This document shows, piece after piece, positions 43,558-51,730 of a DNA stretch of 64,000 nucleotides. Location of the stretch: the NCBI RefSeq assembly GCF_901482695.1, contig NZ_LR590484.1, positions 4,154,001 to 4,218,000 on the forward strand, written 5' to 3'. The DNA comes from Sphingobacterium thalpophilum (GTDB lineage Bacteria > Bacteroidota > Bacteroidia > Sphingobacteriales > Sphingobacteriaceae). The notes beneath the pieces are model-generated. The model was not told the origin of the DNA. It worked only from the letters and a program-made list of their open reading frames with translations, and did not search any database. The translations under genes and the position numbers were made by a program. The stretch's first letter is position 1; the number at the start of each line of letters is the position of its first letter.

Positions 43558-44736
43558 ATGAAAGGATATAGCGTGGAAGTAAAGACTAAAAAAACTACCC
43601 CGAAGAAAACAGGGGATAATGCAAGGCTAGATAGCAAAAACAAATTCAATTTTATAGATTTATTTGCGGGTATTGGTGGTTTTCATATCGCGATGCACAG
43701 CGTAGGAGGTAAATGCGTTTTCGCATCCGAAATTGACAAGTTTGCCAGAATCACTTACGAGCATAACTACAAAAAGTGGTCTCCCGAACTGTTTGAGTCG
43801 GGTAATTTTAATCAGGATATCACAGATAAGAGTCTGGATTACAATAGTATTCCGCAATTTGATCTTCTGTGTGCGGGATTTCCTTGTCAGCCTTTTTCTC
43901 ACGCGGGATTAAAAAAAGGCTTTGGCGATACAAGAGGTACATTGTTTTTCAATATTGAAGAGATCGTACGCACCAAAATAGAGGCATCAAAAAAGCAAAA
44001 CAATAACGACCTTATCCCTAAGGTTCTATTTTTGGAAAATGTGAAGGGATTGAAAAATCATGATAAGGGAAGAACTTTTGAGACTATAAAGCATCATCTC
44101 GAGGAATTGGGGTATGAGGTTAGAGCCGAAGTTTTGAATAGTAAGAATTTTGGGGTGCCGCAAAATCGGGAGCGGATTTTTATTGTAGCATGGTATAAAC
44201 AACTGGTACAGGCCACTGATTTTAGATTTCCATGGGGGCTCAACAGAGAGGGTACACCGATATTCGAACGCAATCTGAGAGATCCCGAGAGTCTGCCTAC
44301 GAGTGTGGGCCAGATTTTGCTTGATGAGGAAGAACTTGAACGGATCGAGTCCCTGACAGGTCGGACCTATACGATTTCGGATAAGCTTTGGGACGGCCAT
44401 CAGCGGCGCAAAAAGGAGCATGGTGAAAAAGGGAACGGATTTGGATATTCGCTTTTTCGAGATGATTCCCCTTATACCAGCACTATATCCGCGCGCTACT
44501 ACAAGGATGGGTCGGAGATATTAATTGATCAGAGCACCCTGGGCAAAAGGCCGCGTAAACTACACCCCATCGAAGCAGCACGGTTGCAAGGGTATCCTAT
44601 AGACGAACGTAATGAGAACGAGCGGTTTGAAATAGCGGTTTCGGATGCGCAGGCCTATAAACAGTTTGGTAATTCTGTCTCGGTTCCGGTGATCAAAACC
44701 TTAGCGAAAGAGATTATCAGCCAACTACTGAAGTAA
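43558..44736 (+). CDS. dcm: DNA (cytosine-5) methyltransferase, Dcm type
   Basis: A 392-residue m5C methyltransferase with all key motifs: I (FIDLFAGIGGFHIA), IV (CAGFPCQPFSHAG, nucleophile Cys110), VI (FLENVKGL), VIII (QNRERIFIVAW), a variable target-recognition region (about 210-330) and X (GNSVSVPVIKTL). Neighbouring EcoRII-type endonuclease and Vsr point to the CCWGG site, methylated on the inner cytosine; this specificity is inferred. It protects host DNA from the endonuclease encoded at 44887. Confidence 0.95.
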   Translation: MKGYSVEVKTKKTTPKKTGDNARLDSKNKFNFIDLFAGIGGFHIAMHSVGGKCVFASEIDKFARITYEHNYKKWSPELFESGNFNQDITDKSLDYNSIPQFDLLCAGFPCQPFSHAGLKKGFGDTRGTLFFNIEEIVRTKIEASKKQNNNDLIPKVLFLENVKGLKNHDKGRTFETIKHHLEELGYEVRAEVLNSKNFGVPQNRERIFIVAWYKQLVQATDFRFPWGLNREGTPIFERNLRDPESLPTSVGQILLDEEELERIESLTGRTYTISDKLWDGHQRRKKEHGEKGNGFGYSLFRDDSPYTSTISARYYKDGSEILIDQSTLGKRPRKLHPIEAARLQGYPIDERNENERFEIAVSDAQAYKQFGNSVSVPVIKTLAKEIISQLLK

Positions 44737-44886
44737 GGTAATCGATTTTGATCATGGGAATCAATGCGTGCCCACGTCCTTGATTTTGAAAGAGGATGTG
44801 TAGGCCAGTGGGAAATGAGTAAAAACAACAGTTATTTACTTAAGGCTTGGGGTAGGTATTATCAGACATAGCTAATATCCATTGAT

Positions 44887-46089
44887 ATGAGTACTAAATT
44901 ATCAGATCATTTTGTGGGAATTGCTGCAAAACGCCTGAGCCGTGTGGAAATTTTTTCCAATCAGCACGAATTTAACGGGATCAATAGATTCAGGGATATT
45001 CTCGGTAAAGACAGATTGAATTTTGCCGGAAGTATTATTTATTTTGCGGACGACGAAGATGAGGTGATCGACAATCCGTCAGATTTTACATGGTATGATG
45101 TAAGGGAGAATAATCCGTCGCGTTCTCCCGAATTTAGGTTGTACTATTCCGATAACGAAATCATTCGAAATGCATCGGTCGGAGATCTCGTGATCATGGG
45201 CAAAACTGTGCAGAATGATCTAAAGGTGATGGTAGCAGCGCAGGGCTCCACTTCCGAAAAACAGTTACTGTATCTTTTCGGTTTAGAAGAGGTAGATAAC
45301 CGGTTTGTCGTCAGGGACTACAGGGAAGATTATGCTGATCTAGGCTTTGCAGGCAGATATATCCTTGAATCTATCGGCGTGGAGATCAATATTCCGAACG
45401 AGCCAGATTATCTGGCTCTAATGCTAGACCGGTTTGGGCTGTCTTTTCCAAGCACCGCTATCTTTTCGGAATTTGCACGGTCCACTGTACTGCATGTGAG
45501 CCCGCTTGATGATCCGGATGGCGCATTAATGTCTTGGTGGGAAAGGGAAGGAGAGCTACTCAGAGTTTTTGAACGCGCTGTGGTCGGTGAAAAAATCAGA
45601 GAAGGGTTTGGGGAGGACGTAGATGCATTTTTGAAATTTGCGCTGACCGTCATTAATAGGCGTAAGTCCAGAGCAGGACATAGTTTTGAAAACCACCTTC
45701 GACATATTTTTGATGTGTGTGATGTGAAGTATTCAAAAGGAGCAAAGACGGAGAGAAATAATCGCCCTGATTTTATTTTCCCCTCTTCGGAATCCTATCA
45801 TGATATTACATTTCCTGCAGAACGCCTCTTTATGCTTGGAGTAAAAACGACGGCCAAAGATCGATGGAGACAAGTCCTTTCCGAAGCGGATCGTATTTCG
45901 GCTAAACATTTAATAACATTGGAACCGGCTATAAGCAAGAACCAGACTGATGAGATGATCGCCCAGAACTTGCAATTAATCATACCTTCCCCCTTACACC
46001 AAACTTATTTGGATAGCCAGCTTGAACATATCATCAATATCAAATCGTTTATCCGGTATTTGTCTCCTGATACAGTCGGTTCTTTCTGA
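44887..46089 (+). CDS. Type II restriction endonuclease, EcoRII family
   Basis: A 400-residue protein of nearly the same length as EcoRII (about 404). The N-terminal effector-binding domain (about 1-165) precedes the C-terminal catalytic domain (about 225-395: RRKSRAGHSFENHLRHIF, NNRPDFIFPS, GVKTTAKDRWRQVLSEADRI). Asp295, Lys320 and Lys324 correspond in order and spacing to EcoRII Asp299, Lys324 and Lys328 as I recall them. EcoRII cuts CCWGG and needs two sites. It follows the methyltransferase after 150 bases that hold no gene, and ends before a terminator. Confidence 0.93.
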   Translation: MSTKLSDHFVGIAAKRLSRVEIFSNQHEFNGINRFRDILGKDRLNFAGSIIYFADDEDEVIDNPSDFTWYDVRENNPSRSPEFRLYYSDNEIIRNASVGDLVIMGKTVQNDLKVMVAAQGSTSEKQLLYLFGLEEVDNRFVVRDYREDYADLGFAGRYILESIGVEINIPNEPDYLALMLDRFGLSFPSTAIFSEFARSTVLHVSPLDDPDGALMSWWEREGELLRVFERAVVGEKIREGFGEDVDAFLKFALTVINRRKSRAGHSFENHLRHIFDVCDVKYSKGAKTERNNRPDFIFPSSESYHDITFPAERLFMLGVKTTAKDRWRQVLSEADRISAKHLITLEPAISKNQTDEMIAQNLQLIIPSPLHQTYLDSQLEHIINIKSFIRYLSPDTVGSF

Positions 46090-46168
46090 AAGTCCGTTAG
46101 GAAATCGCTTTTATTCCTATCGTGTCGGTACCTGCTCTGTGTTTTCGGCATCTCGCTGCGAAAAGCGG

Positions 46169-46204
46169 GGACTTCCCGAGAAGAGAGATTGGGGAAGTCC
46201 TTTT
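46169..46204 (+). terminator. Intrinsic terminator after the EcoRII-type gene
   Basis: GGACTTCCC (46169-46177) and GGGAAGTCC (46192-46200) form a 9-bp stem followed by TTTT. It closes the restriction-modification transcript, and the next gene (46229) is convergent. Confidence 0.75.
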
Positions 46205-46228
46205 ATGCAGGGCTGCTTTTGATTGTTT

Positions 46229-48034
46229 TTAGTTATCTTTAAAATAACCAGCGACTATATACCACGCTTTCTTTTTTTCTCCGCGATCAGACAACAATCC
46301 TTTTCTATTCCAACCTTTCTGGTACAGGGGGTGTGCTCTGCCCGGCGAGCGAAAGTCGACGAGGAGCCACGGTGTCACTCCGCGAAGATAAGATATGGAT
46401 TTAAACATGTTAAACTGTCGCTTATAAATATTTGCGAGATAATCCTCGCTCCAGCTACTGGCGCGTTCGGGATTATTATTGTTGCCAAAAACTGCTTCAC
46501 CGCCAAATTCCGAAAAAATAAGCGGTTTATTGAATTTGGATATCCACTCCACTTCTTTATTCGCTTCAGGCCATTGTTTGTACCAGCCGAGATATTGATT
46601 GATGGCCATGACATCCATGAAACTATTCACCTCGTCTTCAATATAAGCCTTGTTACCCTCAAAGCGCATATTGTTGAGCGCTGATGTTACCAGTCGGGTA
46701 TCGTCCAGCGATTTTGTGAGCTGATATAACCTTTTCAGTGCGCTGTCGCGCGGAGGGGAGGAGTAGGTTTCGTTTGAAAGACTCCATATGATAATGGCTG
46801 CTCTGTTTTGATCGCGCGAAATCATTTCTTTTAGCATTAAGCTCATTTTTTCCTTCATGCTCTCGTTGGCAAAATCGATTCCTTGGTACACCGGAAGCTT
46901 TTCCCAAACCATCAGTCCCATTTTCTCTGCCATTTTTACCATCTTTTCATGATGCGGGTAGTGTACTAGGCGGACATAGTTACAGCCCAGTTCTTTAGCC
47001 CAGTCCAGAAGGATTTTATAGTCACTCTCATGGTATGCACGAGACTGGCGCTGTGGAATCTCCTCGTGGATATTAATGCCTTTTAGAAAGATTGATTTGC
47101 CGTTAAGTAAGATATCTGTCCCATCCACTCTAATCGTTCTGAAGCCAATCTTTTCTTGTATAGTGTCTGTTTGTGCAGATACAATCACGTCGTATAGTTT
47201 AGGATTTGCTGGCGTCCACAGGCTTTTGTTTTTAAGGGGGAACCGCAGTGTTGCCATTCCATCCTCATTGGTTCTTGTTCTGAAATTGGCACCTAGTTCG
47301 GGAATGCTTATCCGGATTTCTTGTTGTTTAGTCGAGCCATCCAGTTTCACATATCCCTTGACGATATTCTCATTGTTTTGCGACAGCTGGATAAAGTAAT
47401 CCTTGATATAAGTTTTAGGTGTGGAGACAAGGTCGACATCCCGCGTTATTCCACCATAATTGAACCAGTCAAATCCGAGACCGGGGATACCGTCTTTCAC
47501 ACGCTGGTTGTTAACTTTTACAATCAGGCTGTTGTCCCCGTTTTTGAGCTGATCTGTTACTTCGAACTGGAACGGAGTAAATCCACCTTCATGTTCACCG
47601 ATTTTGGCTCCATTCAAATAGATTTCGGCTCTATAATTGACGGCTCCAAAGTGGAGGAAGAATCTGTTGTTTGCCGTCGTTTGTATGGAAAATGTACGTT
47701 TGTACCAGATGCTACTTTCGTAATATTTGAGGTCCGGAAGCTGCGAATTAAAGTCGCCGGGAACATAGAGCTGGGGGCCGCCTTCAAAAGCATATTCGAC
47801 AAAGTCGGAGTCGTTTGTTGGCTTTCGGTCTTTGTAGTAGGCGGCCCAGTTGCCCGATCCAGCATCGAAAGGGTCGATGATAATATTCCATATACCGTTC
47901 AAACTGGTCGATTGTCGTCCCTCAATATTAGTCATTGCCGACTGTGCATGCAATAGGATTGGAAATATTTGCAACCACAATAGTGTTATTTTTATTTTGT
48001 CAATAGTTTTATTCATGTGTTGTTTGTTAGTCAT
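46229..48034 (-). CDS. Secreted glycoside hydrolase family 2 enzyme (beta-glucuronidase/beta-galactosidase-like)
   Basis: A 601-residue GH2 protein; the start may be ATG 48034 or, six codons in, 48016. Signal peptide ends at LLHAQS. The sugar-binding jelly roll (SSIWYKRTFSIQ, EIYLNGAKIGEHEGGFTPF) is followed by an Ig-like domain and a TIM barrel from about residue 305 (LNGKSIFLKGINIHEE). Acid/base is Glu422 in WSLSNE and nucleophile Glu509 in IFSEFGGEA. The compact size and SEFGGEA favour beta-glucuronidase-like members, but galactosidase activity is possible. It is the promoter-distal gene of a minus-strand hydrolase cluster. Confidence 0.92.
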   Translation of the reverse strand: MTNKQHMNKTIDKIKITLLWLQIFPILLHAQSAMTNIEGRQSTSLNGIWNIIIDPFDAGSGNWAAYYKDRKPTNDSDFVEYAFEGGPQLYVPGDFNSQLPDLKYYESSIWYKRTFSIQTTANNRFFLHFGAVNYRAEIYLNGAKIGEHEGGFTPFQFEVTDQLKNGDNSLIVKVNNQRVKDGIPGLGFDWFNYGGITRDVDLVSTPKTYIKDYFIQLSQNNENIVKGYVKLDGSTKQQEIRISIPELGANFRTRTNEDGMATLRFPLKNKSLWTPANPKLYDVIVSAQTDTIQEKIGFRTIRVDGTDILLNGKSIFLKGINIHEEIPQRQSRAYHESDYKILLDWAKELGCNYVRLVHYPHHEKMVKMAEKMGLMVWEKLPVYQGIDFANESMKEKMSLMLKEMISRDQNRAAIIIWSLSNETYSSPPRDSALKRLYQLTKSLDDTRLVTSALNNMRFEGNKAYIEDEVNSFMDVMAINQYLGWYKQWPEANKEVEWISKFNKPLIFSEFGGEAVFGNNNNPERASSWSEDYLANIYKRQFNMFKSISYLRGVTPWLLVDFRSPGRAHPLYQKGWNRKGLLSDRGEKKKAWYIVAGYFKDN

Positions 48035-48076
48035 GTCGCTGAAAATGTTATCATTGAGTTTGTTTTAGGTGTGAAT

Positions 48077-49735
48077 CTAGTTTATTTTCAGAACAAGTGA
48101 AATCTGGTTTGGCTTTATCGCTGGCAGCTTTACAGAAAGATATTCATCGCTTTGTTGAAATGTCAACTTTTTATCGTATCCCAGCAGGGCGACGGATTGC
48201 ACGACTATTGGTTCTATTGCCTTGTTTTTTCTTCCCAAAGATCTTATGCTAATTGCTCCATCCTGCGGCCATGCCATGATGTGGGCATAAATCGAGTTGT
48301 TTTTCTGAACAAAACGAATGTCTCTAGAACTATACATCTTTTCTTTGTCTTCGTTGAATCCAGCGGCATTTAACGGTTTTGATTCTTCCGCACTTGGCCC
48401 CTCGCCAAAGATCTTCCAAGGTCTAGTGTCAAAAATTCCCTCTTTGTTCACTTGCATCCATTCGCCGATCTCATGCAATACTTGTTCTTCTTTTTCGTCT
48501 ATGCTGCCATCGCCCTTGATTGGCACATTGAGCAAGAGGTTTCCATTTTTGCTGACAATATCAATGAGCATATGTATGACCGTCTTACTCGACTTGTAAT
48601 TGTTGTTTTCGTAATCCGATCTGTTATAATGCCAGCTTCCCAGGCAGGTGCAGGTCTGCCATGCTTTTTCTTGAACTTTATCTGGGACGCCACGCTCGAC
48701 ATCCCACACCAAGCATTCCTTTTGGGGTTCGCTGAGGATCTTTCCGAACAATACAGCGCCTAATTTTCCATTGTTTTTCTTTGCATTGCTGTTATAAAAA
48801 TGAGCAGCAATATCGAGCCCGACATTGCTTATGGGCCATAGTGGGAGCGTGGTATCATCGAAATACAAGAGGTCTGGCTGATAACTGTTGATCATATCCA
48901 CCGTTCTGTCGTAAAAATTGTCAATATAATCTTGAGTCGGCAGGGAGGCCCCATTATGCCAATCCCATTGTGCCCAGAGTGATTTCACATCTTCGCTACC
49001 CTGGCTCAGCGAATGGTTTTGACGGTACAATTCCTGCGGATCATAGCCTTCCCACCATTTACCTTTACCATCTTCTTTCGTCATATGTCCATCGTATGGT
49101 ATACCTTGAAAAGGCCCCGACTTATCAGCCCTTTGTGATGTTTCATACCATGTCCAGGCATGAGATGAATGAATACTGACACCAAATGGCAGCTTATTTT
49201 TTTTTGCGGCCTTCGACCATGCCGCGAGGATGTCGCGTTTGGGCCCCATGTTGACCGAATTCCATTTTTGATACTTACTGTGCCATAGGTCAAAGTTATC
49301 GTGGTGGTTGCCCATCGCGAAGAAATATTGTGCGCCTGCCTTTTTGTATAAGGCGACAAGCCTTTCGGGGTTCCATTTTTCGGCCTTCCAAGTATGAATG
49401 ATGTCTTTAAAACCAAATACAGAAGGATGGCCATACCGTTGCACATGTGCATTATATTGCCAGCTTCCTTCGTCATACATGCCTCGGGCATACCAGTCGC
49501 CCTGTTCGGGCTGACATTGGGGACCCCAGTGGGCCCAGATTCCAAATTTCGCATTGCGAAACCACTCTGGCGCCTCGTACTGTGCGAGAGATTCCCAAGT
49601 TGGCTGGAATTTGCCTTGCTGTGCCTGCTCGTGCCGCTGTTGTTGGGCGTGGGCAGCGGCGGGATAGGCAAACGCCGTTATTAGCAATAACATATCAAAA
49701 ATTTTCTTACACATAGTTGTCATTATATTTTTCAT
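48077..49735 (-). CDS. Alpha-L-fucosidase, GH29
   Basis: A 552-residue secreted enzyme with signal peptide (about residues 1-30, ending AAAHAQ). GH29 sequence: WFRNAKFGIWAHWGPQC, FFAMGNHHDNFDLWHSKYQKWN, and the nucleophile Asp near residue 293 in QPDLLYFDDTTLP. A C-terminal beta domain completes the fold. GH29 removes terminal alpha-L-fucose with retention. It lies between GH97 and GH2 genes in the same transcription direction, so fucose is probably a side group of the cluster's substrate. Confidence 0.94.
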   Translation of the reverse strand: MKNIMTTMCKKIFDMLLLITAFAYPAAAHAQQQRHEQAQQGKFQPTWESLAQYEAPEWFRNAKFGIWAHWGPQCQPEQGDWYARGMYDEGSWQYNAHVQRYGHPSVFGFKDIIHTWKAEKWNPERLVALYKKAGAQYFFAMGNHHDNFDLWHSKYQKWNSVNMGPKRDILAAWSKAAKKNKLPFGVSIHSSHAWTWYETSQRADKSGPFQGIPYDGHMTKEDGKGKWWEGYDPQELYRQNHSLSQGSEDVKSLWAQWDWHNGASLPTQDYIDNFYDRTVDMINSYQPDLLYFDDTTLPLWPISNVGLDIAAHFYNSNAKKNNGKLGAVLFGKILSEPQKECLVWDVERGVPDKVQEKAWQTCTCLGSWHYNRSDYENNNYKSSKTVIHMLIDIVSKNGNLLLNVPIKGDGSIDEKEEQVLHEIGEWMQVNKEGIFDTRPWKIFGEGPSAEESKPLNAAGFNEDKEKMYSSRDIRFVQKNNSIYAHIMAWPQDGAISIRSLGRKNKAIEPIVVQSVALLGYDKKLTFQQSDEYLSVKLPAIKPNQISLVLKIN

Positions 49736-49748
49736 TGTTTAAGTTGGA

Positions 49749-51698
49749 TCAAAGGGGTTTAAGCACAGCGACATAGCCGCCACTGTTTGCCATTCGTATC
49801 GTTATTGTCGTCCCAGACTCGATTATCAGACGTTTTTTTTGGAGCTTTGTGGGATTCTCTGTTGCGTCGTTCGCATCTGCCCAGTATTCCAGCTCATATT
49901 CGCCAGCGGGTAGAAAATCGGTTAGTAAGTCAATCTTACGTGCCGCGTGATTATTCATGGCACCGATAAACCAGTTTTTTCCTGAACGTTTGGCTAGCGC
50001 AATGTATTCTCCTGGATACCCATCGATAAAGCGAATATCATCCCATACTGTGGGAACAATCTTTAGAAAGTCACTTCCGGGCTGCCCCAACACATGTTTG
50101 GGGTGATCAGAAAAGACCGTTAATGGACTCTCATAGATCACGAATTTGGCGAGTTCTGCACAGCGTGTATTCATTACCTGAGTAGGAGATTGATTCTTAA
50201 ACCGTTCGGGAGTAACGTTGAGAAAACCGCCGGGAGTGTAGTCCATGGGGCCTGCCAACATACGCGTAAAAGGTAGTGTGACGTTATGAGCAGCCGTAAT
50301 GCGTTTCGAAAATTTCGCATATTCTTCGCCAAGCACGCCCTCCCGGGTTATCATGTTGGGATAGGTACGTTCAATACCATCCGGTTTATATGCACCATGA
50401 AAGTTGACCATAAGCCGGTGCTCAGCAGCTTTTTTGATCACTTTACGGTACCAATTTACCATATCCTGATCATCACGATCCATAAAATCTATTTTCACGC
50501 CCGCGATACCCCATTGTTGGTATAAGGCAAAGGCTTCTTCGAATGCATTATTACGGTTGGCGTCCGTGCTGTATAGCCACAACCAGATGCGTACATTCCT
50601 TTCACGGGCATATGCGATGATTTCAGTCATATCGAGTTGTGGAGCAGGTTTGGTAATGTCGGCCTGAGCTTGGTTAAATGGGCCATACCACTGCCAGTCG
50701 ATGAGCATATAGGGCCATCCCTGCGCTGCAGCAAAGTCGATGTATTGTTTAATGACAGCCATTTCCATTTTTACTTCACCGCTCCACCAGTGATCCCATG
50801 CACAAAGACCGGGCTGTATCCATGAAGGATCGTCAATGGCACAGGGCGGGTTGAGCGATTGCACTATTTCAGATTCGATGAAGTGTCCGGGTTTGTCAGC
50901 TATCATCACCACGCGCCAAGGGGTATATATTTTGTCTGCAAAGCGTGCTTTGATGCCCTCTTCTTTTTCGCCGGGAAGGGGTGAGAGCTTGGTGGTGAGC
51001 ATGACTTTCGCTGTGGTATCTTCGGCTTCGCGACCAATGTAGCATCCTGGGAAGTTGTCTAGGTTTGCTTCAGTGATAGCCAGATAGTTGTCTTTATTGA
51101 TTTCGACCAGCAGTGGCAGTCCGGCTACAGTTGTCGGCTTTAATGCAGACACTGGTCGCTTATTAAATTCGCTCTCCTGACTGGAGGTATAGGAGGGATC
51201 ATATTCTGCTATCCATGCTTGGGCATGTGCTGGTACCGAAAAACCCGTCATTTCCCGACTGATGGCTCTATTGCCGATTCGCTGACTGCTATAGAGTTGA
51301 TAGCGGAAGGCGATTCCATTATTGTACGCTCTAAAAAAGAGATCCATTCGGCGCTTTTCGCCTCCTTTTTCTACGAGAGCGAGATGTGTTTCATTCCATT
51401 TCATGGTAACTTGAGCATGCTTGTTTTTGACCACGGGTGCCCAGGATTCTTGCTGAAAGTTAGAACGGGCATCATTTAGCAAAGTAAAGCCTTTATGAAT
51501 GGCCGGTCCATCCTGTAACTCAAAACCCAAGGGGGAGGGGTATATCAATGGCTGACCCTTATAAAAAACGGTATACTGAAGTTCGTTGGAAAGGTCGATA
51601 TGCACAGCGATCTGTCCGTTAGGTGACTGCACGGTAATCGTTTGGGCACAGAGGCCAAACGATAAATATAGAAATATGCTGACTAAAAATGTTTTCAT
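49749..51698 (-). CDS. Glycoside hydrolase family 97 (alpha-galactosidase-like subgroup)
   Basis: A 649-residue secreted enzyme with signal peptide (to LCAQ). GH97 N-terminal super-sandwich (ITVQSPNGQIAVHIDLS), catalytic barrel (WPYMLIDWQWYG, GIAGVKIDFMDRDDQ, VNFHGAYKPDGIERTYPN, RMLAGPMDYTPGG) and C-terminal beta domain. Asp404 in KIDFMDRDD is at the place of the nucleophile in retaining GH97 alpha-galactosidases; the inverting SusB alpha-glucosidases differ there. So an alpha-galactosidase or beta-L-arabinopyranosidase is more likely than an alpha-glucosidase. The cluster has no SusC/SusD pair of its own in view. Confidence 0.92.
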   Translation of the reverse strand: MKTFLVSIFLYLSFGLCAQTITVQSPNGQIAVHIDLSNELQYTVFYKGQPLIYPSPLGFELQDGPAIHKGFTLLNDARSNFQQESWAPVVKNKHAQVTMKWNETHLALVEKGGEKRRMDLFFRAYNNGIAFRYQLYSSQRIGNRAISREMTGFSVPAHAQAWIAEYDPSYTSSQESEFNKRPVSALKPTTVAGLPLLVEINKDNYLAITEANLDNFPGCYIGREAEDTTAKVMLTTKLSPLPGEKEEGIKARFADKIYTPWRVVMIADKPGHFIESEIVQSLNPPCAIDDPSWIQPGLCAWDHWWSGEVKMEMAVIKQYIDFAAAQGWPYMLIDWQWYGPFNQAQADITKPAPQLDMTEIIAYARERNVRIWLWLYSTDANRNNAFEEAFALYQQWGIAGVKIDFMDRDDQDMVNWYRKVIKKAAEHRLMVNFHGAYKPDGIERTYPNMITREGVLGEEYAKFSKRITAAHNVTLPFTRMLAGPMDYTPGGFLNVTPERFKNQSPTQVMNTRCAELAKFVIYESPLTVFSDHPKHVLGQPGSDFLKIVPTVWDDIRFIDGYPGEYIALAKRSGKNWFIGAMNNHAARKIDLLTDFLPAGEYELEYWADANDATENPTKLQKKRLIIESGTTITIRMANSGGYVAVLKPL

Positions 51699-51730
51699 GA
51701 AAGTTGTTTAATAGTTAGATGGATGATGGA

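Noticed and set aside
44737..44886. Possible promoter or gene between the methyltransferase and EcoRII-type genes
   Set aside because: No open frame of note and no clear TAnnTTTG; only a weak partial echo of the C-box repeat near 44873, mentioned under the island finding.
46223..47956. Long plus-strand frames of 150-211 codons opposite the GH2 gene
   Set aside because: The minus-strand GH2 protein has all catalytic motifs; the plus-strand frames are its antisense shadows.
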